From Bolinopsis microptera (taxonomy: Eukaryota; Ctenophora; Tentaculata; Lobata; Bolinopsidae): a stretch of DNA of 64,000 nt. The stretch spans positions 4,977,675 to 5,041,674 of the forward strand of contig NC_087078.1 in NCBI RefSeq assembly GCF_026151205.1, given 5' to 3'. Made by a program: the position numbers and the translations under genes. The notes beneath the pieces are model-generated. The model was not told the origin of the DNA. It made no database searches and was given only the letters and a program-made list of their open reading frames with translations. Positions 33,873-45,136 of this stretch are shown here, one piece after another. The stretch's first letter is position 1. Each line of letters opens with the position of its first letter.

Positions 33873-36233
33873 TGTGGGACTTCATGGACACCAAATAAAA
33901 CATCTTGCATATCACTTGCTGTGTTTAAAGGGGACACTGAATCACCATCAATCAATTATTATGTTATGCTTAACACACATATCGTGCCATAACAACTAAT
34001 CACACTGCTCTGAGCACCAATGAACAAAAAGAAAGGATACAAACAGAATTGTCAACTTCATGAAGGCAATACAATATATACACAAGCAACAACAATTTTA
34101 AGTGAGGAAATCATAACTTTACACTGAAGAGAGTCTTGCTACATCATTGTCCTGAGTTACCTCCTGAAACAAATTAATTCAATAAAATCAAGTCCAACAT
34201 TTAAAAAAAATTGATATCAATGCATCTTGTTTTCTTTTCTTTAAGTGTATACTGAGCTTCAGCCCACATGATAGTTATTGGTGTATTACATAACCTGTCA
34301 TTGAACCTGCCCTTGTAAGCCAAATTTACTTCAAGAACCTAACCAAGCTAAATGGTTTGTCTAAAAACTGAATTGTTCAGTGTACACTCAGTTATTATAT
34401 TTACTGATTATTATATTTATTGAAATAAACATATAATATCCATTACTCCAGGAGTGATGACAGGATACATAAAAAAGTGTACACTCAGTTACTTAGAATG
34501 TGTGACATCCTTTAAGCAATCCTTTGAAAGACCAGAGCGAGGATTTAAAATGACCATGTTCTACAGGGGTGCCTGTGCCAAAAGATCAAGAATCTTAGGA
34601 TACTCCTTCAGAACATCTACAATGTAGTGTACTGTAAAACAAGGGCGGTCGAACTATTCGATGACCCTGTAGAGGAATCTACGAACTTTACAAATTACAA
34701 ATTAAATTATTTACAATGATGGTTCTGCTCTTCACTCTCTATTATTCCCCTTTTTTTTGATCTGCATATACTTTTGTTCAGTGATGTCAAGTAGTGACCG
34801 AAATTATTGGATGCTATGGTGAGCCTTGTTCCATTTTTGTGGTTGGAAGTCTCGCAATAATTGCATCCTTTTCAAAGAGAAGGTTAGGACCCTTAAGCTT
34901 AGTGTTAAGCTTAGTGTTAATGTTGTTACATGGTGTTTGTTGATAAAATGTAGAAAGTTTTCTTTTTACTAATGCACTCCTTCAGAACCAATTTTAAAAA
35001 CGGAAACTTGACTAATGTTCATGTTCCCTTTACATTTTAGACATTTGCCTCTACATGATCCAAGATCTTTAGACGAGGCTCCCTTCTAACTTTAACCAAT
35101 AAGCAGCCAACATCGTAACGATGTTAATTTTGATCGCATGTAAACTCTGTCCGAAGTTAGTTTGCATGTCAGTGATAGTAAGAGACATGCATTTTACCTT
35201 TTTAAATTTGAACGATCTGTTCCTATCACCAAATCGTAAACAAACTTGTTTTAAGGTTAGACCAAGGTTGGCTTCATCTTAGTACTCCTATTCTGATCTT
35301 GCGATTCTGACCATGACTTTTGCATGATAAGGAAACAAACCTCCAATAGCTCGGTCAATGGCATGCATGGTGCAATCTCATTATGGGATGGGTATATGAA
35401 ATTATCATATCCGGTGTTCGATTAAGTAGCGGCTATCGTCAATATTGTATACTGAATCATATACACGAATCATAAAATATTTTCGTCAACACTATACTCC
35501 GTATTCTCACATCTTCACACCAAAAAATCCTTCAATATTCGAAATGCTTATTGAAGATGGTTCGAATTTTTTTAAATATGTTTCAAATACAATATTTTTG
35601 ATCATTTTTTGTGTAGCATCAACAAATTTTTGTGACTGTAATGTAATATAATCACAGTGTGTTAACTTTGCATGACCAATGATGCAGGCTATATAGTTAT
35701 TAAATTATAATTTTATTGTACAGCGTATAGTGCAGTGCTTTTTTCCTGATCTTGTCACAAGGATTTTTTAACTAATTAATTATTAATATATAAAAATTAA
35801 ATTTGATCTGAGTTTTTGTAATGTTACTTTTTATTGTATCACGTTGTGACCCCCACAGTCGTTTCACTATGGTGGGGGAGCCGCGCACTTCGTGCGCGGC
35901 GGGTATAACGTTCACATAGCCATGTGTATACGCGTACTGCGTGACGCGCTACTGCAAGTGAGAGGGCTCTGGTTAAAGCAAGGTATAACGTATGACAAAG
36001 TTTTTGGAAGGCTTCGACACGCCGCGTGAACAATTATTTTTGCAATTATTTCGTTGCTATGCTTCGCAGAGCAACGATCTCGAAGGGTTGACATCATTAA
36101 TCAATGTATAAAGTTTTATTAATCCACTTTTTAGTTAAGGACACATTTTAATTTTATAATCAGTAATTTGGCAATATTTTATATATCTTGTTAACAATTC
36201 ATGCTACAAACACAAATTAGAAAATTCAATACT

Positions 36234-36326
36234 TTACTGGGCCGCGCTCAGCCTGTCATAATTCCGCCGAATCTCATATGATTATGAACGTGAACATAAA
36301 TATAATAGCTTGCGGTCCCCAGGTAA
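36234..36326. repeat. Dispersed repeat copy B (partner at 6432-6517)
   Basis: Same start (TTACTGGGCCGCGCTCAGCC) and end (GGTCCCCAGGTAA) as the copy at 6432-6517, same orientation, with small indels in between. Confidence 0.7.
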
Positions 36327-37151
36327 TTAATACTTTGATAAATTTTTAATGGCTAGCTGAAGGGAGCTCAGTTGGTAAATTTGTTTGCTTGTTGATCGCG
36401 AGGTCAAAGCTAAGGTACCATGTTTAATAATACGTGCGTGCGCGGCTTGAGCCGCGCCGCATAACAATTTATGCGTTTAGGGGCTGGAGTACGCGTGTTT
36501 ACAGATTAATGAATTGTTGCATTGTAAATATTTAAAGTTGACGATATATTATGATTTAATAGTAAATTTTTCAAAGCTGGCTTTGGACTTAGGTAAAATT
36601 ATAATTTATTTATTTTAAAGAAAAACCACGGATAGTTTTAAATTTACATAGTCGTATAACTATAATCAAGTTAATCCTGTTTTCAAGAATGCGCGGCTTT
36701 GGCGGCCAATTATTGACTTGTACATAAAATTGAATTTTAAATAGAAATGTGAATGTATTAAAATTTGAAACTTTCAAAACAGAGGCTTATAAATATTATT
36801 ATATTATGATTGTAAAATAAAGGATAAAATTTTAAATTTGTTTCACTAAAATTTGTTCCCAGATGAGCTACAAATCATGGGGTGAGTGTCGTTGACGCTC
36901 ATTTAAGGATTCCAAGCTAGTGATCTATGCAGTTGTAAGTTTACAACATACCAAGACGCGCGCCGAGTTGGACTCGTCGACGGTCTTAATATTTGAAGCA
37001 ACTATTTTTCGAATATCACCTGTTAAGAGTATCGCCCGTTAATCTATGATATAATAATGATATCTTGATAATACAATGCTTTTTGGATTTATTTGAAATT
37101 TTTTAAAATAAAATTGTAGTTATTAATTTGATTTTGATTCTTTTGATACTT

Positions 37152-37386
37152 TTTGGTTACAACCCTAAATCTTCCAAGACATGGGTGATAGTCAAGCCTG
37201 AGCACGAAGAGAAGGCAAGAAACTTGTTCCCAGATGTCAATGTGACAAGTATTGGTCGACGATATCTGGGCAGCTTTATCGGAACTAATGAAGGAAAAGG
37301 GGCTTTCATCGAAGAAAAAGTTCAAGAATGGTGTCGTGATCTTAAACAATTAAGTGATATAGCATCAAGAGAACCTCAAATAGCAT
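37152..37386 (+). pseudogene. Old retroelement coding fragment, 5' part
   Basis: Frame reading FGYNPKSSKTWVIVKPEHEE, then GRRYLGSFIGT, VQEWCRDLKQLS and SREPQIA, stopping where the LINE is inserted. The pattern (NP-KTW-IVK-EH, RRHLGA-IG, W---L--L--IA---PQ) is, from memory, the segment after the RT core in a retroelement protein family common in invertebrates. It continues in frame at 48747 once the insertion is removed. The sequence left of 37152 is AT-rich and lacks the RT core, so this copy is 5'-truncated or decayed. Confidence 0.75.
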
Positions 37387-37882
37387 TATTATTAAATCTA
37401 AAATAGCTAATAATTTAATAAATTATTAACAGGCCCCTTAACGTGGGCAATAATATACGCTTTATAAATTATATAAACAAATTGCAGTCTATTTTTCCAA
37501 TGTTGTTAAGTGTCTCTTTAGATCTGTTTTGGTGTTTTGTGGGAGTTCCCACATTTGTTGGTTGAGAATGCTCAACATAACATACATGATGCTTGACTGC
37601 TTTATTGACCCGGACAGGCACCGGGGGCAGACATCCCAACACCAGTGCGTTGGGACATAGTGTTGGTCTGCTTCAGGACGTGTTAAATCCTAGAGAAGCC
37701 GCCATCCCCTCTACTGCTTTAGCTCAGCGGCAGCATGAGCCCTGGTTTCCTGCCACATTGGTACCTCTGAAAGTACAGAAAAGTGGTGGATTTCGGGGTC
37801 CAGGATCCTCCCTCTTTAATCTTTACGGTGGTGTTATTTCTCTGAGATGTTTGCAGAGTCTTTATTTTATGATCTTTCTAGT

Positions 37883-39336
37883 TTAGTTGGATAAATCCTG
37901 GAGAGCATCATTTTGTCCCCAAAGAAATTCGACTCTTCTAATGAATGCTTTTTGTGTGCTGCTTTTTGTTAACACTTCATCTAGATAGGAATGTGAGTCA
38001 GCCCCACCCAGCTCTTCTTTTAGCTGCAGGTAACTGGTGTCTTGCACCTCCAGACACAATAGGAGCTGGTGTACAGGAGAATCATCAAAGCTGTTGCAGA
38101 AACGACAGGCCTCACCACTGTCACCACCCATGATCTTTTGGATATTCGCAAAGAGTGGTGAGCTGCCATGAATGTAGTCCATTATTCGGCTGTCCAGATT
38201 TTTACTCGTGTTGTGCCCGAATAAGAAGTTGTTTTTGTCTAGGAGCAGCCCACTGTTTTTGATCTTTGTGATCACACCAAGTATCTTGGTCTCCTTGTTG
38301 TTACTGACAGTTCTGCATTGCAGATTTGTTTCGATGCTGTCAATCCAGATCTTATTTTTGTAGCTCATTATGTCTGCCTGAGTGTAATAGGCCAGATCCT
38401 TGAAATGTTGCTGCGTTAGGTCTATCATTCTGGTTCCGTGTGACTTATTTTCTTTCCAAAGGAAGTACTTTTTCAGTGACATTGTTAAGACATGAAAGCT
38501 TGGTATTCTGCTTTCGTCAACTTGGTAGAGTGTAGCTGAGAGATTGTCACCTTGTGTGAGTACTTTGCACATGAATTTAACCGAAAGAGCTTCGAGTTGC
38601 ACATCCAGTGGTGGGAGGTGGAGAGCAAGTTCGGTTAATTCCCTTTGTGGATTCAGGACTGATCCAGATATTTTTAGAATGATTTTATTCCAGAAGCTTT
38701 TAAATTGATTGAGACACTTGTGAAGCCAAATAGGTGCTGCGTAGAACAGTTTAGTGAGGACCATTGTTTTAAGGAGGAGAGTGATGCTGTAAACGTTTAG
38801 ACCGTAGTTGCGGTTAGTTGATTTTGTTATTAATCCCCACTTTCTTTTGCATTCTTTAAGTTTTTGAGACGCATGTTTCTTGAAATTGAGGTCTTCATCT
38901 ACTATTACCCCAAGGACCTTTGTGCTTTGGACGTAGTTGATGCTTTTCCCATTAATACATAATTCTGCAGGTTTCTGTTCTTCAGTATAAGCTGCAGTTT
39001 TCAAGATTATGGCCTCCGTTTTATTCGTATCACAGTTCACTACTAGCTTGTTCTTGATGCACCACTTGCTGAGGTGGTCACAAACCATCTGCATTTTTTC
39101 ATGGCATCCGGAGATGTTCTCGAAGGAAATCATAAGTGTACCGTCATCAGCAAATTTGTAGCAGCTTAGATATCTTTTTACTTCTTCCGGGGTGTTGTGT
39201 GTCATGTCTGCTATGTATAGGATGAAGAGGAGAGGTGATAGTACAGCCCCCTGAGGTAATCCAAATATTGTACATTTTCTTTTTTCTCCTTTATAGTTGT
39301 TCACTTTTAGACATATCGTCCGGTTGAACAGGAAAT
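37883..39336 (-). CDS. LINE ORF2, C-terminal part (RT palm to C-terminus)
   Basis: Continues ORF2 after the RTE insertion. It begins in the FLFN codons inside the target duplication, then FNRTICLKVN, the RT block GLPQGAVLSPLLFILYIADM, and the catalytic FADD box in YKFADDGTLM. The thumb region follows, then a C-terminal Cys/His stretch (CRFCNSFDDSPVHQLLLC). It runs open to a TAG stop at 37883. No inactivating change is visible apart from the insertion that separates it from its N-terminal half, so the copy was intact when hit. Confidence 0.88.
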
Positions 39337-42300
39337 GGTTGTAGATGCGTAGGTGATCAAAAAGATCACCGCTGACTAGCAGTTCTGTGCTCTCACACCA
39401 GGGCTGTGAATCGGAGGTACCCCGCTAGTGCCCCCCTGTCAGTACCTAGTCGAATAAGTCGACCTTAGCCTCTCTGCAACAAGTCCTCCTGATGCCTCCA
39501 CGTGGTGAAGACTGGATACTGGACGATGGATGGTGGTGAACTCCAGGCAAGAATCAGGATGGGCGACGGGTAGATAGCTGTCCCCCGGAGAGACAAGATA
39601 GGAACGTCAGTTGTCTCTCGAACTCCTAGCCTCTGAAGAAGTGAGGTGCGGAGCATCAGCTGGAGGTGTTGGTCATTATATCCTCTGACTTTCCACTACG
39701 ACCCAAATGATTGGACCACGCTCTGGTGGAAAGGATGACTCCCCATACCCGGGGTAACGGGCAGTCAGGGAGAGGGCTAGCTCCTGCAAAAGTTTAGCTT
39801 ATGCTGACACCCTAGCCCCCCTAGCTCAGGGACAGGAGTGGCTACCTTCGGGTAGTGTCGGAAAAGAAGAAGAAGAAGAAGAAGAACTCACCACATCATT
39901 TACCCTGAGCAGACAGTTCGATTGGTTAAAGTCTGAAAAAAAGTTCAACTCAAGTTGATGTTCCTGCGGTTCAAACCCAAATGTTCCGGTAGCGTGGCTT
40001 TGGGAAATGACCATTTGCCACCATGGAGGGGACTCCATGGGGTCATTTAGCTATTTGAAAAACAACTATGATGAATTTAAACAGCACTAGGGTTAAAGCC
40101 CCTAACACGAATCTTGTGGAGGGTCGGCAGTTTTATGACTTGGTTGGCTTAAAACCCAATCTGGGAGGGCCAGGCGATGATGTACTGTCGTACCCAACAC
40201 AACACAACAGGATAAGTACAGAACCGGAAAAGAAGAGCAGTAATAGTGGCAGCGTTGTGTCGTGTAGTAGGAAAACGTTCATCGGGACACTGAACGTTCG
40301 TACTGTTAGGGAACAGTATAAGAGGATAGAGTTAGCATCGCTCTTCCTTGAGAGTAGAGTTGCAGTTTTAGGGGTACAAGAGCACCGGATTGTGCATGAG
40401 GAGGAGATCAAGATCCAGAGTTTCGAGAAGGGTGTGCACCTGGTGACCACACCTGCTTGGAGAAACACCCGACAAGCTGCTACTGGTGGAGTTGGGTTTA
40501 TGCTGACCAAGCAGGCCTACAAAGCAGTGAGTCTCATGAAATCGTTTGGGAAGCGAATTTTTCTCATATCCTTTGATGGAAACCCACGGCTTACAGTAAT
40601 AACGGTGTACAGTTCCACTGAAGCAGCATCTAATGAAGAGGCAGAGGACTTTCACAAGGGACTAAGATCTGCATTAGGAGAGGTACCAGCCCATCATCTG
40701 CTAATGGTTGTTGGTGATCTTAACGCCCATCTTAGCAGATTGAATGAGGATGATTCAGGTTGGTACTGGCATCGAGTATCCAACAGAAACGGATCGCTTC
40801 TCAGGGATACTTTGTTGGAGGGAAACCTTGAGGCAACTAACCACCGATTCCAGAAACGTCCCGGTAAACTATGGACGTATCTCTCTGACGGAACACTGAG
40901 CAAGAGTCAGATTGATTACATCCTGATAAGGAAGAAGTGGCGTAACTCAGTCAAGGACACTGTTGTCTCCAATTCTTTTAACTCTCTTGGGTCGGACCAC
41001 CGTCTAGTAGTTAGTTCAGTCAAACTCAGCCTGCGAAAGTGCCAGAATGCACCTAGAGTAGTAAGATATGACTACAGACTGCTCAAAGAGAATAAGGAGT
41101 TGCAAGCCTTGTATTCTGTGGAGGTGAAAAACAGATTCTCTATGCTACTGGAGGAAGAATCTAGTGAGCAGAACGATCCCACGATTCAGTACGGAAAGCT
41201 TATGGATGCCGTGAAAGCAACCAATCATAAGTTGCTTAAGCCCATCCCAAGAAGACAACGTAACAACCCCTCCCAAGATCCTAGGGTATCGGAGAGGAGG
41301 AGAACTCTGTTTCAGGCCAAAGACGCATATCATGAAAATCCTACAGAGGAGAGTAGAGAGGTAGTTAAGGAGTGTAAGGATGCACTTGCAGTGAGCTACA
41401 AAGAGGTTGAGGAGGAGACTCTTGTTTCTAGGATCAGGCGGGCTGAGGATGCTGCTGACAGGTGCAAAAATAAGGAAAGTTGGGACCTTATTAATGACAT
41501 AAATGGCAGGAAAAGCAAGCCATGCAGCCTGGTTGATGGAGGTAGTGCAGAGGGGAGATTGAAGAGCTGGAAGGACCACTTCACTAAGCTCCTGGGTCAA
41601 CCACCATCTGTACCTGACCAGGAAATAGTTATCCAAACCATCCACCCCCAGCAGGATATAGAGACTGGTCTGTTTTGCAGGGAGGAGTTAGCGGAGGCGA
41701 GGAAACAGATCAAGGAGGGTAAGGCCTATGGTGATGATGGCATAGCTCCGGAGATTCTCAAAAGAGTGGACATGGACGACCTGATTCTAGAGTTCTGTAA
41801 CAGCGCTCTGGTTGATGGAAAAATCCCTGATCAATGGCGGCAACTCAACATCGTGCCTGTGCCAAAGAAAGGAAATCTAACTAAAGTGGACAACTACAGA
41901 GGAATCGCTCTTACGTCCATTGTTAGTAAGACCCTGAATCGTATGATCCTTAACAGAATCAAACCAGCGATGGAGAAAATCCTGAGGATCAACCAAAACG
42001 GATTTCGGGAGGGACGCAGTACCACCAGCCACATTCTGTGTCTAAGGAGGATCTTGGAGGGGGCTAGAGACAAAAACCTGTCCGCCCTTCTCTTGTTCAT
42101 CGATTTTAAGAAGGCCTTTGATAGCATTCATAGGGGTATATTGATGAAGATACTCCTGGCATATGGGATACCAGAGCCCATTGTTAGGCTGATAGATGCT
42201 ATGTACAAGGACACCATGGCACGAGTCATCACGGAGGATGGTCTGACTGAAGCTTTCCTCATACTTGCTGGAGTTATGCAGGGAGATACACTGGCGCCCT

Positions 42301-43194
42301 ACCTCTTCGTGATTGTCATTGACTATGTGATGACAACAGCACTTAGAGGTAAAGATCTGGGCTTCACTGTCAACCCCAGAAGAAGCAGGAGATACCCAGC
42401 AGTTAAGATGACAGATGTCGACTTTGCTGACGATCTTGCACTGACAACAGACACAGCAGAGCAAGCGCAAGATCTTCTCCTCAGTGTGGAGCTGGCTGCT
42501 AACTCCGTTGGACTTCACCTCAACGAGAGTAAGACGAAGTACATCAGAGTCAATCTCTCTGAGTCTGACTCTACCGTCATTAAAGCAGCAAGTGGGCAGG
42601 AGATAGAGCAAGTAGATGACTTTGTCTACCTTGGAAGCAGAATAATGAGTGCGGAGAAGGACTTTGATGTTAGGAAAGCAAAGGCATGGGGGGCCTGTCA
42701 TCAGTTAAAGACAACCTGGAAGTCTGGAATGCGCAGGGACTTAAAGATCCGTGTCTTTCGAGCAACGGTTGAGCCTGTACTCCTGTACGGCTCTGAAGCT
42801 TGGACGATAAGCCAATCCATGACTAAGCGGATCAATGGATGCTACACTAGAATGCTCCGGATGGCCTTGAACATACGTTGGCCACAAATCATCAACAACA
42901 GTGATTTATACGGCAACATCCCCAAGCCATCAGCGATGATAGCCTCCAGAAGAATGAGACTGGCTGGACATGTAGCCAGGCATGACGACCTTCTGGCAAA
43001 CCAACTTCTGTTCTGGGACCCTCAGCATGGATACAGGAGACCGGGGAGGCCCCACCTTACGTTTCTGGACATGCTAAAGAAGGACACCAGCCTTTCCTGT
43101 GTTGAAGAGATAAGATCTGTTATGCTTGACCGCGACGTGTGGCGAGGAATTGTAGTTGCTCGGACCAAGAAGCCGACTTAAGTCAGTAAGTCAG
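39337..43194 (+). mobile_element. Full-length RTE-like LINE inserted in LINE ORF2
   Basis: The element (3,858 bp) lies between 12-bp direct repeats TGAACAGGAAAT at 39325-39336 and 43195-43206. Removing it together with one repeat restores the RT reading frame of the older LINE. It has a 5' UTR of about 730 bp containing a GAA run (39866-39886), one long ORF, and a 3' end only 13 bp after the stop, made of AAGTCAGT-type short repeats rather than poly(A). The single ORF and short-repeat tail are typical of the RTE clade. The intact ORF and perfect TSD indicate a recent insertion. Confidence 0.93.
40068..43181 (+). CDS. RTE-like endonuclease/reverse transcriptase, 1,037 codons
   Basis: Apparently intact retrotransposon polyprotein that nicks target DNA and primes reverse transcription. 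An APE-type endonuclease occupies about residues 85-320: GTLNVRTV, GVQEHR, GDLNAH, SQIDYIL and GSDHRLV (catalytic Asp-His). The RT follows at about 590-870: NYRGIALTS, NGFREGRST, FIDFKKAFDS (Asp), GVMQGDTLAP, and VDFADDLAL (FADD catalytic pair), then FVYLGSRI. The C-terminus has LLYGSEAWT, RRMRLAGHV and RPGRPHLTFLDML, typical of RTE proteins. The start used is the first ATG of the open frame; the residues before the endonuclease are low-complexity, so a later start is possible. Long minus-strand frames overlapping it are shadows. Confidence 0.93.
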   Translation: MMNLNSTRVKAPNTNLVEGRQFYDLVGLKPNLGGPGDDVLSYPTQHNRISTEPEKKSSNSGSVVSCSRKTFIGTLNVRTVREQYKRIELASLFLESRVAVLGVQEHRIVHEEEIKIQSFEKGVHLVTTPAWRNTRQAATGGVGFMLTKQAYKAVSLMKSFGKRIFLISFDGNPRLTVITVYSSTEAASNEEAEDFHKGLRSALGEVPAHHLLMVVGDLNAHLSRLNEDDSGWYWHRVSNRNGSLLRDTLLEGNLEATNHRFQKRPGKLWTYLSDGTLSKSQIDYILIRKKWRNSVKDTVVSNSFNSLGSDHRLVVSSVKLSLRKCQNAPRVVRYDYRLLKENKELQALYSVEVKNRFSMLLEEESSEQNDPTIQYGKLMDAVKATNHKLLKPIPRRQRNNPSQDPRVSERRRTLFQAKDAYHENPTEESREVVKECKDALAVSYKEVEEETLVSRIRRAEDAADRCKNKESWDLINDINGRKSKPCSLVDGGSAEGRLKSWKDHFTKLLGQPPSVPDQEIVIQTIHPQQDIETGLFCREELAEARKQIKEGKAYGDDGIAPEILKRVDMDDLILEFCNSALVDGKIPDQWRQLNIVPVPKKGNLTKVDNYRGIALTSIVSKTLNRMILNRIKPAMEKILRINQNGFREGRSTTSHILCLRRILEGARDKNLSALLLFIDFKKAFDSIHRGILMKILLAYGIPEPIVRLIDAMYKDTMARVITEDGLTEAFLILAGVMQGDTLAPYLFVIVIDYVMTTALRGKDLGFTVNPRRSRRYPAVKMTDVDFADDLALTTDTAEQAQDLLLSVELAANSVGLHLNESKTKYIRVNLSESDSTVIKAASGQEIEQVDDFVYLGSRIMSAEKDFDVRKAKAWGACHQLKTTWKSGMRRDLKIRVFRATVEPVLLYGSEAWTISQSMTKRINGCYTRMLRMALNIRWPQIINNSDLYGNIPKPSAMIASRRMRLAGHVARHDDLLANQLLFWDPQHGYRRPGRPHLTFLDMLKKDTSLSCVEEIRSVMLDRDVWRGIVVARTKKPT

Positions 43195-45136
43195 TGAACA
43201 GGAAATTTCTCAGCACGTTAAGAATATTTCCTTGAATACCGAGAGTTGATAGTTTGACACATAGTGATGGGAGATGAACACTATCAAATGCCTTTTCGAA
43301 GTCCAGGAAAAGCACTATACATGCCAGCTTCTGTCTTTTAACTTCCTCAAGGTTAGCCAGCATTCTGAAAAGATATCGCGTTGTTGATCTCCCTCCAATG
43401 AAACCTTCTTGATCTTCATCAAGAGTTCCTTCAATGTCCAGGAAGAGTCTCAATCTTTTATCTAGCACTCTTTCACAAATCTTTCCAAAGTAGGATGATA
43501 TGGAAATCGGTCTATAAGCACCAGGTAACATGTAGCTGGATTTTCCTTCTTTCCTTAGGAATGTTACATCTGAAGTTTTCCACAGCCATTTTCCTGTGCT
43601 CATACACCAGTTAAATATAATCTGCAAGACGTGAAGACAATTTGTTTTCATATGTTTGAGGATGGTAGGGTGAATATTGTCTGCATCACATGATTTGTCA
43701 TTTGTTTCTTGCCTTTCTATAGCTGCTTTTATCTCGTCTATGGAAATATGGTTGTTCAGCGGATCATCTTCACTGTAACTACTTGCAGATTTGCTGCTAA
43801 CATTCTGTAATTTACTGAACTCGTTATTTACATGCATGTCGTGCTCTCGGTCATTGGGTTGGTTTTGAAGGTGTTTTCCTGTGAAGAAAGTATTAAATAA
43901 CAATTCCTCCTTATCTTTTTCAGATGTGACCAGCAAGTCACAGTCTTTGAGGTTGCAGATAAAATTGTCAGTTTTGGCCCCAAAAACTCGTTTATATTTT
44001 CTCCAGAATTGAGTGCAGTCTTTGGTGTTAAGTGTTTCAACTCTGTCACGAATCCATTCATTCTTTTCTTTAATCAGCGCTTTCTTGAATGATTCAGTGC
44101 TTTCAGTGAGTGTGGCCTTGTTTCTGGGAGTTGATCTTTGCTTAAATCTTTCTTTCGCTTCTAGAGCTTCATTAGATAGAGTTGTAAGTGCAGGACACCA
44201 ATATGGTTTTGAATGAATGGATACTGTCTTCTGAGGGATGAACATTCGGTTAGCCTCCTGTATTTTATGTAATAACTGCTGCCATAGCTGATCCCCTCGG
44301 TTTAATAACTCTGGGGCCGAACGAAGATGTTGACAGTTGGTCTCCATTGCATTTGTCCATATTTTCCAGTCTGCATTTTTCCAGTCCATACACACTCTGG
44401 GGACAGTGTCTGATTTTGGGATCCCTCTGCAGATTTCTTGAAGCACCGGATAGTGACCTCTTCTTGGGGCACCTGAAAATAATTCAACATCTTTATCCAT
44501 CCACTGATTTCCCAACTTTGAGATGATGGGGCCTTCGGCTAACACTAAGTCAATAACACTTCCTCCATTTGTACAGACAAATGTGCAGTCGTATGGTGAG
44601 CAGAGAGTTAGGGTTTCCTTTTCAACGTAGTCTAGAAGCTTCTTTCCTCGCTGCGTGGTAACATGATCTCCCCAGTCATGATGTCTTGCATTAAAGTCTC
44701 CATATGTGAGAAGAGAGTTGAATTTATATTTAGCCTTATATTCTCTTGCTTTATCAATGTGGGCAAGAAGTCCTTCAAATTTTCTTATGGAATCATTAGA
44801 GTTATTGCAAGGTTTGCAATAAACTGATCCCACCAAATATCTCTTTCCTTCAACTTTTATTTGGCACCAAACCGCATCAACTTCGTCTACGTTAAGGTCA
44901 TAGACCAACTCTGGATGTAGTGAAGGATCAATGACGAGTGCTACCCCAGCTGTCCCTTTATTTATGTCCCCAGCTTTATGAAATACCTTTTTATGAAGGA
45001 AACTTCCGTCTGATTGAGTCCAAGAGCTTGTTTCTTGAACCGCCATCAAGAGTATCTCATTTTCGTAGATAAACTTGTCAAGTGTCATCTCAGAGTTAGT
45101 TGACATCTTTGCTATATTTATTTGGCCAAAGATCAT
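43195..45136 (-). CDS. LINE ORF2, N-terminal part (endonuclease and RT start)
   Basis: Begins at an ATG overlapping the ORF1 stop as ATGA. The APE-like endonuclease occupies about residues 1-235: FGQINIAKM, AVQETSSW, LLTYGDFNARHHDWGD and VIDLVLAEG. The usual SDH box reads RRGHYPV, so the Ser-Asp that normally precedes the catalytic His is missing. RT blocks follow from about residue 530: AYRPISISSYFGKICERV, EGFIGGRSTTRYLF and LFLDFEKAFDSV (first catalytic Asp). The frame is then broken by the RTE insertion and resumes at 39336. Left of 43195 it reads into the RTE tail and stops at 43178. Confidence 0.88.

Larger units (their letters stand above)
31645..37151. other. Intergenic between divergent PPP2R5 and WDR47, no gene seen
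   Basis: AT-rich DNA. A 123-codon frame at 32734-33105 has no recognisable domain and no splice context. From about 35838 to 37010 there are GC-rich islands with hairpins (for example GCCGCGCACTTCGTGCGCGG near 35880 and GCGGCTTGAGCCGC near 36433) in an AT-rich background, which suggests a decayed repeat. No promoter element could be assigned with confidence. Confidence 0.5.

Noticed and set aside
39337-39400. In-frame extension of the LINE RT leftwards from 39304 (GDLFDHLRIYNHFLFN)
   Set aside because: This stretch lies inside the RTE insertion's left end. The 12-bp TSD and the better RT fit of the 43207 flank show that the open frame is fortuitous.
40133-42701. Long minus-strand frames (up to 219 codons) opposite the RTE ORF
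   Set aside because: They are shadows of a conserved ORF with no motifs of their own.
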